The notes beneath the pieces were generated by a model. It was not told the origin of the DNA. It saw only the letters and a list, made by a program, of their open reading frames with translations, and made no database searches. DNA of 34,751 nucleotides, taken from NCBI GenBank assembly GCA_001769835.1, contig MEPR01000089.1:1-34751 (forward strand). The letters are read 5' to 3'. Shown one piece after another: positions 15,275 through 23,758 of the stretch (its first letter is position 1; each line of letters begins with the position of its first letter). Position numbers and translations under genes: made by a program. Source of the stretch: Bdellovibrionales bacterium GWB1_55_8 (GTDB taxonomy: Bacteria > Bdellovibrionota > UBA1018).

Positions 15275-15697
15275 CTAGTTGCCTGTGCTGCCGAAGCCGC
15301 CGCTTCCGCGGTGCGTATCTTCCAAAGACGTCACTTCTTCTACTGCCGAGAGCGCAACGGGGATGACCAGGAGCTGAGCGATGCGATCGCCCTTTGCGAC
15401 CGAATGGGTTTCACGAGACAGATTCCAGAGCACGATCCGGATTTCTCCGCGGTATCCCGAATCAATGATTCCTCCCGCCGTCTTTAAGCCTTTTTTTGCC
15501 ATCGACGAGCGGTCTGCGATCATCCCGACGAAGCCATGGGGAATTGCGGCGGCGATTCCGGTTGCGGCCGTCACGCCTTCGCCAGGAGCGATGGTGATCG
15601 GTTCGAGCAGATAAAGATCAAGACCTGCGTCATCCGGATGCGCGCGTGTGGGGAGGATCGCATCATGGCTCAGCCTTCGTACCTGGAGCTTGCTCAT
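15275..15697 (-). CDS. dut: Deoxyuridine 5'-triphosphate nucleotidohydrolase (dUTPase)
   Basis: The trimeric enzyme converts dUTP to dUMP and pyrophosphate, keeping uracil out of DNA and supplying ThyA. All five dUTPase motifs appear in order in 140 residues: AGLDLY (motif 1, about 24-29), DRSSMAKKG (motif 2), GIIDSGYRGEI (motif 3), GDRIAQLL (motif 4), and the C-terminal arm RGSGGFGSTG (motif 5), which carries the phenylalanine that closes over the base. Length is normal. AAGGGA at the end of hisS serves as the ribosome site, and only six bases separate the two genes, so dut is the second gene of a hisS-dut operon. Very high confidence. Confidence 0.98.
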   Translation of the reverse strand: MSKLQVRRLSHDAILPTRAHPDDAGLDLYLLEPITIAPGEGVTAATGIAAAIPHGFVGMIADRSSMAKKGLKTAGGIIDSGYRGEIRIVLWNLSRETHSVAKGDRIAQLLVIPVALSAVEEVTSLEDTHRGSGGFGSTGN

Positions 15698-15703
15698 AAG
15701 TAT

Positions 15704-16999
15704 TCAAGTTCCCTTGATGACCTGGTGAATGCGGGGTGCCAGTTCCGCGAGACCCACGGTGACCTGTTCTCCCGTAGAGAGGTCTTTCAGCATCGCCTGG
15801 CCTTGCGCGATTTCCGTATCGCCGAAAAGAACGGCAAAACGAGCTCCATGTTTGGAGGCCTGCTTCAGCTGGGCCCCGAATCCCTCACTCGAAAGCGGTG
15901 TAATGACCCGGAGTCCGAGGGATCGGCAGGATTGAGCCACTTTCTCCGCATGCAGGCGAAGCTCGGGGCGCGGAAGGCTGACGAACACGTCCACCGCTGA
16001 CCCGAACGAGGGCAAGAGCTGATGAGTTTCGAGGAAATTCCGCAGCGTCACGTCGCCCATTCCGAAGCCGACACCGGAGAGTTTATAGTTGCCGAAAAGC
16101 GCGAGCAGATTGTCATACCGTCCGCCGCCGAAAATCGCGCGACGGTTGTCGGGTGAGGTGTCATACATTTCGAAGACCGTGCCCGTGTAATAATCCAGTC
16201 CGCGAAGAACGGTCGGATCAAATTGCACGCTTCCGGCCGCTCCGGACTGTTCGAGGAGCTCAAAAAGTGAGCGAAGCTCGGTCACGCCTTCGCAAGGAAG
16301 GTTTTTGGCCGTTTCTTCAAAGCCGGACTGGAAGAATCGCTCCATGACGTCGCGTTTCTGGGAGTCCACCCCGAGGTCTCCGAGCCATTTTGCGTAGGCC
16401 TCCTCGCCGACCTTGGCGCGAGCGTCGAGAGCTTTGGTGACCTGAAGCGCCGTTTCGGCATTCAACCCCATTTTTTCACGGAAGAGATGATCCATCAGAC
16501 GCCGGTTGTTCACGCGAATGGAAACGTGTTTCTCACCGCCGAACCCACGCAAAACATCGAGGGCGAGCGAGAGAATCTCGGCATCGGCGAGCAGGGGGTC
16601 CCCGCCCAGTACGTCCACGTTCAGCTGCCAGTGTTCGCGCAACCGTCCGCGCTGCGGGCGCTCATAGCGCCACAGGTTCGGCGTGCTGAACCAGCGGACC
16701 GGGCGCGGCAGCTCATGAAATTTGGCCGCCACCATCCGGGCGAGCGTAGGTGTCATTTCAGGGCGGATCGCCAGCTTGCGCTCGCCGCGGTCCATCAGCC
16801 AGTAAAGCTGCTGGTTCACGATCTCCTCGCCCGTTTTGGCCGCGTAGAGCTCAAACGGCTCCAGCATCGGGCCGTCGTATTCGCGGTAGCCGTACCGTTC
16901 CACGACCTCGCGCATTCTATTGAACATCCAGCGTTGGATGCGCATGTCTTCAGGATAGAAATCCCGGGTACCTTTGTAGGGCTGAGTTGAGAGCGCCAT
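15704..16999 (-). CDS. hisS: Histidyl-tRNA synthetase
   Basis: This class II synthetase charges tRNA-His. The 431-residue product opens with PYKGTRDFYPEDMR, has class II motif 2 as RYERPQRGRLREHWQLN (about 111-127), the histidine-binding RGLDYYTGTVFE near residue 265, motif 3 with GGGRYDNLL, and a C-terminal anticodon-binding domain from about 335. A frame extension to 17086 exists, but its residues do not resemble HisRS, and the ATG at 16999 matches the family N-terminus. That ATG lacks a usable Shine-Dalgarno (a GGGG run ends one base away), and a -10-like hexamer lies six bases upstream. It is followed by dut. Very high confidence on function, good confidence on start. Confidence 0.97.
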   Translation of the reverse strand: MALSTQPYKGTRDFYPEDMRIQRWMFNRMREVVERYGYREYDGPMLEPFELYAAKTGEEIVNQQLYWLMDRGERKLAIRPEMTPTLARMVAAKFHELPRPVRWFSTPNLWRYERPQRGRLREHWQLNVDVLGGDPLLADAEILSLALDVLRGFGGEKHVSIRVNNRRLMDHLFREKMGLNAETALQVTKALDARAKVGEEAYAKWLGDLGVDSQKRDVMERFFQSGFEETAKNLPCEGVTELRSLFELLEQSGAAGSVQFDPTVLRGLDYYTGTVFEMYDTSPDNRRAIFGGGRYDNLLALFGNYKLSGVGFGMGDVTLRNFLETHQLLPSFGSAVDVFVSLPRPELRLHAEKVAQSCRSLGLRVITPLSSEGFGAQLKQASKHGARFAVLFGDTEIAQGQAMLKDLSTGEQVTVGLAELAPRIHQVIKGT

Positions 17000-17005
17000 G
17001 CCCCG

Positions 17006-17034
17006 ATCTAATCGAAGCTCAACGTATGCGTCAA
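17006..17034 (-). promoter_or_regulatory. Candidate leaderless promoter of hisS-dut
   Basis: On the minus strand TTGACG (17029-17034, five of six consensus) is followed after exactly 17 bases by TTAGAT (17006-17011). The hisS ATG begins six bases further on. The -10 is weak by consensus, but its placement mirrors that before thyA. The predicted transcript begins at or one base before the start codon. Confidence 0.45.
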
Positions 17035-17091
17035 ATACTTTGGTATTTTGGCGCATGCCCTGCAACCGGCCCTCCTTGGAGGCCATGCTTT

Positions 17092-18033
17092 ATGATTTCC
17101 GCCAAACTGGGCTATGATCGAGACTTGTTCATCCTTCCTTTTGACCACCGTGCTTCCTTTCTGGAGAAGCTGTTCGGGATCAAGGGGCGCGTTCCGACAG
17201 ACCCGGAAGCGGCCGAAGTCTCCTCTTACAAGTTCATCATTTATGAAGGCTTCAAAAAAGCCCTGGAGCGGGGTGTGCCCTACGAGTCGGCTGGCATCCT
17301 TGTCGATGAGCAGTTCGGGAGCGCTATTCTGCGGGACGCGCAGCTCAGGCGGATAATCACCGCCTATCCTGTTGAACGCTCGGGCCAGGACGAGTTTGAT
17401 TTCGAATATGGCACCCGATTCGCTGAGCATGCGGAGCGGTTCAATCCCACGTTCGTGAAATGTCTCGTTCGCTACAACCCGGAAGGGGACGTTGAAATGA
17501 ACCGCCGGCAGCTCAGTCGTCTGAAGCAGCTTTCAGACAGCTGCAAGAAGGTCGCTCGCAAGTTCATGTTCGAGCTTCTTGTCCCGGCTACATCAGACCA
17601 GCTGAAACGGTTCGGTGGTCGAGTGGAGAAGTACGATCGCGACCTCAGGCCTGAGCTCATGATGCGTGCCATGGCGGCGCTCCAGGAGGGCGGTGTCGAG
17701 CCGGACGTCTGGAAGCTCGAGGGAATCGAGAATGTGGAGGACTCCGAAAGGGTCTTGCTTCAGGCCCGAGCGGGCAGTGGAAGAGACCGGGTCGGGGTGA
17801 TTGTGCTCGGCCGAGGCGAAAACGAGGAAAAGGTCCGGCAATGGCTTTCAGTCGCCGCAGGCGTCAAAGGCGTGATCGGCTTTGCTGTCGGGCGGACCGT
17901 GTTCTGGGACGCGCTGAAAGCGGCCAAAAGCGGCTCGATTTCGGGCGAAGAGGCTTCCGAGCGTATTGCCCGGAATTACAAAGCCTTCTGCGATCTTTGG
18001 ATCTCCGCCCGGCAGTCGCGCAAGGTGGCCTGA
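17092..18033 (+). CDS. Stand-alone DUF2090 / IolC C-terminal-domain-like protein
   Basis: The 313-residue protein resembles the DUF2090 domain found at the C-terminus of some myo-inositol catabolic IolC kinases, an aldolase-like barrel. Supporting phrases are RDLFILPFDHRASFLEKLFG at the N-terminus, SAGILVDEQFGSAI, KFMFELLVPAT, DVWKLEGIENVED and IGFAVGRTVFWDAL near the end. Buried charged residues (Asp and Lys on predicted strands) suggest a catalytic barrel. The ATG at 17092 is preferred because TTGGAGG lies nine bases upstream; an in-frame ATG at 16987 is inside the hisS start region. No kinase domain or other iol catabolic gene is nearby, although inositol-phosphate synthase lies 6 kb away. 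The family is likely; the reaction is unknown. Confidence 0.8.
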   Translation: MISAKLGYDRDLFILPFDHRASFLEKLFGIKGRVPTDPEAAEVSSYKFIIYEGFKKALERGVPYESAGILVDEQFGSAILRDAQLRRIITAYPVERSGQDEFDFEYGTRFAEHAERFNPTFVKCLVRYNPEGDVEMNRRQLSRLKQLSDSCKKVARKFMFELLVPATSDQLKRFGGRVEKYDRDLRPELMMRAMAALQEGGVEPDVWKLEGIENVEDSERVLLQARAGSGRDRVGVIVLGRGENEEKVRQWLSVAAGVKGVIGFAVGRTVFWDALKAAKSGSISGEEASERIARNYKAFCDLWISARQSRKVA

Positions 18034-18092
18034 TCCTGAACCGTAGCTCGAACTCTTGGTTTTTTGCGCGATCGAGTGGATGATGGACCTCG

Positions 18093-18971
18093 ATGAGCGC
18101 TGAAGCCGAAAAAATTCATTTGAACTGGATCGGCCCTTCCGAGGGACAAGACGCAATGCTTACGCGTGCCGGGTTCGAGGTGCATCACCGGGAATCCAAG
18201 TCCCTCGAAAACCGGCACTATACCGAGCTCGAAGTCAGGTACCTGGGTTCTGAATCCATAAAGGACGCAAGAGCTGCGCTCTTTGCGGAAACTTCCAGGA
18301 TCGGCGTCGATGTGATTTTCCGAAGACAAACCGGGCTTCCCAAAAAAGCGGGTCTGCTGGTACTTGATGTCGATTCCACCCTGATTCAAAACGAGGTCAT
18401 AGACGAACTTGGGCGCGAGCATGGCGTTTATGAGGAAATCCGCGAGATCACCGAGCGCGCCATGCGTGGAGAACTTGATTTCAAGCAGAGCCTGACCTTA
18501 CGTTGTCAAAAGCTGAAGGGTTTGAGCGAGGCTGATTTGCGCTCAACTCTTGCGCGGATCAGGCTATCAAACGGTGCAAAGGAACTCATGGAAGGTGCCA
18601 GACGCCTGGGCTGCAGGACAGCTCTGATCAGCGGCGGTTTCCGTTTTGTCGTGAATCAACTTCAGCGCGAGCTGGGCGTTGACTCCGCTCACGCCAATGA
18701 ACTCGAATTCCGAGAGGGGCTTTTCACGGGAAACCTCGTCGGCACGCTGATCGATGCTGAAGGTAAAGCCATTCTTCTTGAGAAAACCGCCGCCCAATGG
18801 GGTGTACCGCTCGATCAGGTGGTAGCCGTCGGTGACGGCGCCAACGATATCGCCATGCTGCTTCGGGCTGGTCTCGGCATCGGATTTCAGCCGAAGCCTG
18901 TTCTCTGGCGATCGGTCGATGGCTTGATCTCCGCTGGAGACTTGCGATCCGTCTTGTCCGTTCTGGCCTGA
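18093..18971 (+). CDS. serB: Phosphoserine phosphatase
   Basis: SerB dephosphorylates phosphoserine in the last step of serine biosynthesis. The HAD-family catalytic motifs are intact: DVDST with nucleophile Asp92 and acid Asp94, motif II Ser180-Gly-Gly, Lys231, and motif III GDGAND with Asp248 and Asp252. Specificity loop residues around NEVIDELGREHGVYEEI (100-116) match SerB rather than other HAD enzymes. An N-terminal region of about 80 residues lies where E. coli SerB has its ACT-like domain but is poorly conserved. The total of 292 residues is typical. The ATG at 18093 has only a weak GGA upstream. It follows the DUF2090 gene by 59 bases and may be co-transcribed. It converges with the MCE gene. 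Confidence 0.93.
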   Translation: MSAEAEKIHLNWIGPSEGQDAMLTRAGFEVHHRESKSLENRHYTELEVRYLGSESIKDARAALFAETSRIGVDVIFRRQTGLPKKAGLLVLDVDSTLIQNEVIDELGREHGVYEEIREITERAMRGELDFKQSLTLRCQKLKGLSEADLRSTLARIRLSNGAKELMEGARRLGCRTALISGGFRFVVNQLQRELGVDSAHANELEFREGLFTGNLVGTLIDAEGKAILLEKTAAQWGVPLDQVVAVGDGANDIAMLLRAGLGIGFQPKPVLWRSVDGLISAGDLRSVLSVLA

Positions 18972-18981
18972 TTGCTGCGAA

Positions 18982-20394
18982 TCAGCGCAGGGCGAAGAGC
19001 AGCTTGATATCCTCGTCCTCGAATCGGACGCCCGCTCCCACGAAATAGGACATCTCACCTTCGATTGTACGGAAGGACTCAATGCCGCCCTTGACATAAA
19101 GCGCTTTGAAGGGCCGCACAATCGCCGTCAAGCGGCTGTTCAGTTTCGATTCACCGGAGTAGATATCGTTCCGAACCTGAATCCGCGTTTCGTTGTCCTT
19201 GGGACCGAGGTTCAACTGCATGGACAAGGCGCCATCACCAAAGAGCGCTCCGATGGACAAATCGACGCGTTTCCACCACACCTCTCCGACCATAGCGGTG
19301 ACGAGAAGCCCTGTTCTTTCGAACTCCACTGTCTTCACGGATTGGGGCGGCAATCCGTCAACAGTGGTGGTGGTCACGATTTCCTTCCGGCGACCACGGG
19401 GATCCACGGAAACTCCAAGAAGGTAATAGCGCTCGGGCTTCGGCCAAATGCTGAGCTGAAACCAGGCGCGGCCATCTTCGAAATTAGTGAACTGTTCACC
19501 GCCGATATCGACGAAGAAACGGACTTTCCGAGCGCCGCCAACCAGCTGGTTCAGGTTCCTGAGCGTATCGCGAATTTCGTCGGCATAGGACGGATCATTC
19601 AACAGCATGCCGACCGAGCCCTCGCCCTGATTCACGCGAGTCATCAGCGCACGGAGTTGTTCAATGGAGTCTTCCAGTTTGCCAAGGGTTCTCTGGGCGG
19701 TTTGCGTCAGTCCACCCTGAGGTGAAAGGGTCTTGGACGCGTTTTCGAGCGTCTGATTCAGCTGGCGCATGGTTTCCTTGAGCTGAATCGGGTTGATCGA
19801 GGACTTCAAATTGGTCGTCAGATCCGTCATTTCCTCGACGAGTTCGTCCACGCGGTTCACAAGCTGCTGAACATCCTGGGTTTGCGAACCGACCGGAATT
19901 TCCCGGCCTGCTTTCCCTGGCGCTTGAGCGGTCTGCGCGTGAGCGGATGGAATGAGCCGGTCGATGGTCCATTGCGCCACTGTGAGCGCACCGTTTTTCA
20001 GATTTTGGAGCTGAACGGCTTTAATAGCGCCGCCAATGTATTTCACCGGTTTCAATTCCACGAACTTATCGCCGAGGAATCCTTCCCCGCGCAAATAGGC
20101 GCGAGTCGTCGGGAGTACTTCAACGGGGGCGGTGATGCAGATTCCGAGCGTGACGTGGCTTTCCGTGAGTTCGACGGTTTTCAGATAACCGATTTCAAGT
20201 CCGAGCGAACGAACGGGTGATTTCGCCCTCAGGCCCGTGGCATCTTCGACGTTGATTCGAACGAGCTGGCACGGGCGGTACCAATAAGGTTTGTCGTTTA
20301 CATAGACAGTCAGAATCCCGATGAAAATCAAACCGGTCAGTGTGAACAAACCGACTTTGAGGCGGGTTGAGCTGCTTGTTTCTGTCGTGTTCAT
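18982..20394 (-). CDS. MCE-domain protein (MlaD-like) with beta-rich C-terminal domain
   Basis: MCE proteins form rings that carry lipids between inner and outer membranes. This 470-residue protein has one N-terminal membrane helix (about 15-31), an MCE domain at about 36-125 (ATGLRAKSPVRSLGLEIGYL and the RGEGFLGDKFVELKP end are diagnostic), then a long helical coiled-coil stretch (about 160-270). A C-terminal domain (about 290-470) follows, rich in alternating aromatic and polar strands (GRAWFQLSIWPKPERYYLLG; VGAGVRFEDEDIKLLFALR). MlaD of E. coli lacks this last part. It may be an outer-membrane-facing barrel or beta domain. The start directly abuts the MlaE-like stop, so the two are one operon. 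The MCE call is strong; barrel formation is a guess. Confidence 0.9.
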   Translation of the reverse strand: MNTTETSSSTRLKVGLFTLTGLIFIGILTVYVNDKPYWYRPCQLVRINVEDATGLRAKSPVRSLGLEIGYLKTVELTESHVTLGICITAPVEVLPTTRAYLRGEGFLGDKFVELKPVKYIGGAIKAVQLQNLKNGALTVAQWTIDRLIPSAHAQTAQAPGKAGREIPVGSQTQDVQQLVNRVDELVEEMTDLTTNLKSSINPIQLKETMRQLNQTLENASKTLSPQGGLTQTAQRTLGKLEDSIEQLRALMTRVNQGEGSVGMLLNDPSYADEIRDTLRNLNQLVGGARKVRFFVDIGGEQFTNFEDGRAWFQLSIWPKPERYYLLGVSVDPRGRRKEIVTTTTVDGLPPQSVKTVEFERTGLLVTAMVGEVWWKRVDLSIGALFGDGALSMQLNLGPKDNETRIQVRNDIYSGESKLNSRLTAIVRPFKALYVKGGIESFRTIEGEMSYFVGAGVRFEDEDIKLLFALR

Positions 20395-21198
20395 TTAAAA
20401 AGCCCTCAATTTCTGAAATCCGAACGGCAGGAAGGATGTCAGAAGAAAATCTGTGAGAAGAATTGTGAGTGTCGCCACCACGACCGTGCTGCGCGTGGCG
20501 AATCCGACGGCGCTTGCGCCCCCTCGTGCGCGGAACCCGTAAAAACACCCCACCGAAGTCAGAACCAACCCGAAAACGGCGGACTTTGTCACACAATGCG
20601 TGAGTTCCAGCGGGTCTACCACTTTGGCATACTGTGTCCAGAAGATTACCGGCTCCAGACCCATGATCCCGCAGGCCACGGCAGCTCCCGCCCAGGAAGC
20701 CACGACGCAAAAGAAAACGCCGAGAAGTGGCAGCATCAACAGGCCGGCGAGAACCCTGGGTGCGACAAGATATTCCAAGGGGTCTACGGCCATGACTTCC
20801 AGTGCATCGATCTGTTCGGAAATTCGCATACTTGCAAGCTCAGCGGCCATGGCGGAGCCGGCGCGTCCGGTGACCATGATGGATGCCATCACGGGGCCTA
20901 GTTCACGATAGAGAGAAACGCCAATGCTCCCACCGAGCAGCGCTTCCGCACTGAAAAGGTGGAAGGAAACATAAAGTTGGTAGCCTAAAACGCCGCCCAG
21001 AAAAAGTGCGGCGACGATCACCACGCCCAACGAGGTGACGCCGATGAATTCGCAGTGCCGTAAAAAGAGCCCGCGTCGCCTCCAGAGGCCCCGCGAGGAG
21101 CGAAGGATTTCCACGCTAAACAGTGAAAAATCCCCGAGAGTGATGATAAATGATTTTGCTAGTTCCTTTACGCGCACGATTGGACTAGTTAAGACCAT
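20395..21198 (-). CDS. mlaE: MlaE-family lipid ABC transporter permease
   Basis: MlaE permeases are the inner-membrane part of MCE lipid transporters. The 267-residue protein has an amphipathic N-terminus and about five membrane segments. It also has the family signature ELGPVMASIMVTGRAGSAMAAELASMRISEQIDALEVM around residues 122-160, including the conserved E-Q-I-D-A-L elbow-helix segment. The length matches the family. The stop abuts the MCE gene start (TAAATG). No MlaF-like ATPase gene is in the window, so the motor must be encoded elsewhere. No ribosome site is visible; the leader contains a tandem TTTTTATTG repeat (minus strand, 21207-21224). The gene is divergent from the RND exporter gene with 45 A-rich bases between them. 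Confidence 0.93.
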   Translation of the reverse strand: MVLTSPIVRVKELAKSFIITLGDFSLFSVEILRSSRGLWRRRGLFLRHCEFIGVTSLGVVIVAALFLGGVLGYQLYVSFHLFSAEALLGGSIGVSLYRELGPVMASIMVTGRAGSAMAAELASMRISEQIDALEVMAVDPLEYLVAPRVLAGLLMLPLLGVFFCVVASWAGAAVACGIMGLEPVIFWTQYAKVVDPLELTHCVTKSAVFGLVLTSVGCFYGFRARGGASAVGFATRSTVVVATLTILLTDFLLTSFLPFGFQKLRAF

Positions 21199-21243
21199 AA
21201 GAGCAATAAAAACAATAAAAACAAGGGATAGGGCGGGTTTTCG

Positions 21244-23703
21244 TTGAAAGGGTTTTCCAAGTTCATCTTGCGCCGGGCCGGGTGGGTGGCCTTTGTCGGA
21301 ACATTGGTTTCGATCGTGGCGGCGTATTATTCCGTCCAGCTCTACAAGAATCTGCGAACGGACATTTCGGAACTTTTACCTAACACCGCACGTAGCGTAT
21401 TGGACCTCGATGAGGTCAGCCGCAGGCTCGAGTCCATCGACAATCTGGCGATTCTGATCTTTTCTGAAAACGCCGACGCGGCAAAGAAGTTTCAATCCGA
21501 CCTGGCCAGGAAGCTGGAACAGGTGCCCAAGAATGTGCTCGCGAGCGTGGAATACAAGATCGACCGCGAACTCAAGTTTTTTGAGGATCGCAAGGCGCTC
21601 TACATCGATCTCCCGGATCTGATTCGGGTCCGGAACTACATCGAGGATCGAATTGAATATGAACGGGAACTCTATAATCCGCTGAACATCTTCAGGGAGG
21701 ATGAGATTCCGGAACCGGCACTCGACTTCAACGCCCTTCGCGGCAAATACGACGCGAGACTCGGGGCGTACACACGGCTTCCGGGCGGCTATTATTCCAC
21801 TGCGGCTGGCACGCTTCGCGTGATCCTGGCCTACATGCCTGGGAAAACCTCGAGCATCAAGAACGTCCACGCCCTGAAAGACGCCGTCCTGCAGGCGGTG
21901 GAAGAGCTGAACCCGGTTTCCTACTCAGAAGATCTTCGCGTGCGTTACGCCGGCGGCGTTCAGGATATCCTGGAAGAGCACCTGTCACTGATCGCCGATC
22001 TCGAACTTTCGACCGTGATCGTCACTGCCGTCGTGACTCTTTCGCTTTTCGTTTTCTTCCGGAGCTGGGTGGCCACGATCGCGCTGACCATCAGCCTTAT
22101 TTTCGGGACCTTCTGGACGTTCGGTTTTTCCTACTTCGTAGTGGGGTATCTGAACGCGAATACCGCGTTTCTGGGCAGTATCGTCCTCGGTAACGGAATT
22201 AATTTCGGGATCATGATGATGGCTCGCTATTTCGAGGAGCGACGCGCATTCCGGAGTCATGGCCGGGCCATGCAGGTTGCGATGACTCATACCGCAACAG
22301 CGACCGGGGCTGCGGCACTTGCCGCCGGCTTGGCCTATGGGTCTTTGATGTTAACCCAGTTCCGCGGTTTCAATCAGTTCGGAGTGATCGGATTGGTCGG
22401 GATGATTTTCTGCTGGATCAGCGCCTTCACGCTTTTGCCCGCGTTCCTTACCATATGGAATCGGTTTTGGCCCATCGTTCCGCGATCCAGCCAGAGTCGG
22501 GTCGGTCCTGAGCGGCGAGCTTTGTTGACCGATGGTCTTGCGAAGACGGTGGAGGCTTACCCGGGCACGATCACGATTGCCTCGCTTGCTCTGACTCTGA
22601 TCGCAGCCACGACGTTTATCGGGATCACTCCCGACAGCATTCTTGAAACCGATATGTCGCGTTTGAGGAACAAGGAAAGCATGACGACGGGTTCGGGTTC
22701 AATGAACGTGCACCTGAACGCCATTTTCAATCGTTACCTCTCTCCTCTTGTTTTTCTTCCTGACAAGCGCGAGGACGCGCGAGAGATAGCGGAAAAGCTC
22801 AAGCAGAAGAAGGCGGAGCAGGGAGCCGACAGCATGATCGCTTCCGTTCAGATGCTGGATGATTTCGTGCCGCGTGATCAGCTGAGGAAAATCGAGATTC
22901 TTCGGGACATTCGCAGGACGCTGCCTCAGAAAATCGTACAAAGGCTTTCAGAGCATGATCAAAAGCTGGTTTCACAGTTTCTTTCGCCTGCGGCGATGCG
23001 GCCCATTCACGAAAAGGACCTGCCGCCGCTTGTTTTGAACAAGTTCACGGAAAAAGACAAAACGATCGGAAAGATGGTTCTTATCGAGCCTCCCCTGGGC
23101 AGCTCGACCTGGAAAGGTGCGAGGCTGGTGGGTTTCATCGATGATCTGCGGGAGGTCGCGGATTCCGTGGGTGAAGGAATTCCGCTAGCCGGAACTCTCG
23201 CGATCACCTCGGACATGATCCGTGCGATTTCGCGGGACGGTCCGCGCGCGACATTGTTCGCCTTTCTGGCGGTCGTGGGCCTTATTTTCATTTTGTTCCG
23301 TGATCTGAAGACGGTTTCGCTGGTCCTGTTTGCCCTGGTCCTCGGCTCAGGTTGGCTCGCGGGCCTCATGCTGGGCTTCGAGTTGAAGGTGAATTTTCTC
23401 AACTTCATCGCGCTCCCGATCACGTTCGGGATTGGTGTCGATTACGGCGTGAACATGTTCCAGCGCTACAAGCTCGAGGGCGGGGGGAGCATCCTGAAAG
23501 TGATTCGCAATACGGGTGGCCCGGTAGGGCTTTGCAGCTTCACTACCGCCGTCGGCTATGGATCGCTCCTTCTTGCCGGAAATCAGGGTTTCGTCAGCTT
23601 CGGCACGCTTGCAGTTGCAGGGGAGGTGACCTGTGTTATTGCGGCGGTCGTCTCACTGCCTGCGTTTTTATACTGGCAGTACAAACGCGGTTTGCAGAAA
23701 TAA
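21244..23703 (+). CDS. RND/MMPL-family exporter (HpnN-like), probable lipid transporter
   Basis: This is a large inner-membrane exporter of 819 residues with the two-fold RND architecture: TM1 near 12-30, a periplasmic domain of about 210 residues, TM2-6 (about 248-400), TM7 near 440-460, a second periplasmic domain, and TM8-12 (about 665-812). Conserved transmembrane motif GIGVDYGVNMFQRYK in the second half carries the proton-relay-type Asp. The equivalent first-half site reads GNGINFGIMMMARYF, with Asn instead. The start must be TTG at 21244: an in-frame TAG lies at 21229 and no ATG or GTG lies between. Hopanoid and other lipid exporters share this form. The divergent mlaE suggests envelope-lipid transport. 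Family secure; cargo unknown. Confidence 0.88.
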   Translation: MKGFSKFILRRAGWVAFVGTLVSIVAAYYSVQLYKNLRTDISELLPNTARSVLDLDEVSRRLESIDNLAILIFSENADAAKKFQSDLARKLEQVPKNVLASVEYKIDRELKFFEDRKALYIDLPDLIRVRNYIEDRIEYERELYNPLNIFREDEIPEPALDFNALRGKYDARLGAYTRLPGGYYSTAAGTLRVILAYMPGKTSSIKNVHALKDAVLQAVEELNPVSYSEDLRVRYAGGVQDILEEHLSLIADLELSTVIVTAVVTLSLFVFFRSWVATIALTISLIFGTFWTFGFSYFVVGYLNANTAFLGSIVLGNGINFGIMMMARYFEERRAFRSHGRAMQVAMTHTATATGAAALAAGLAYGSLMLTQFRGFNQFGVIGLVGMIFCWISAFTLLPAFLTIWNRFWPIVPRSSQSRVGPERRALLTDGLAKTVEAYPGTITIASLALTLIAATTFIGITPDSILETDMSRLRNKESMTTGSGSMNVHLNAIFNRYLSPLVFLPDKREDAREIAEKLKQKKAEQGADSMIASVQMLDDFVPRDQLRKIEILRDIRRTLPQKIVQRLSEHDQKLVSQFLSPAAMRPIHEKDLPPLVLNKFTEKDKTIGKMVLIEPPLGSSTWKGARLVGFIDDLREVADSVGEGIPLAGTLAITSDMIRAISRDGPRATLFAFLAVVGLIFILFRDLKTVSLVLFALVLGSGWLAGLMLGFELKVNFLNFIALPITFGIGVDYGVNMFQRYKLEGGGSILKVIRNTGGPVGLCSFTTAVGYGSLLLAGNQGFVSFGTLAVAGEVTCVIAAVVSLPAFLYWQYKRGLQK

Positions 23704-23734
23704 AAAAGCCGCGGCGCCAGCGGCGCCACGGCTT
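23702..23734 (-). terminator. Intrinsic terminator of the inositol-phosphate synthase gene
   Basis: A GC-rich stem with one internal mismatch (AAGCCG and GGCGCC arms at 23706-23718 with 23722-23734, three-base loop) is followed on the minus strand by a run of six or more Ts (23702-23707). It lies 24 bases after the synthase stop and touches the stop codon of the convergent RND gene. Confidence 0.88.
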
Positions 23735-23758
23735 CAAACGAGACATTCGATTCAGCTA

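Noticed and set aside
21207-21224. Tandem TTTTTATTG repeat before mlaE as a functional operator
   Set aside because: Only two copies in an A/T-rich spacer; it more likely reflects low complexity of a divergent promoter region.
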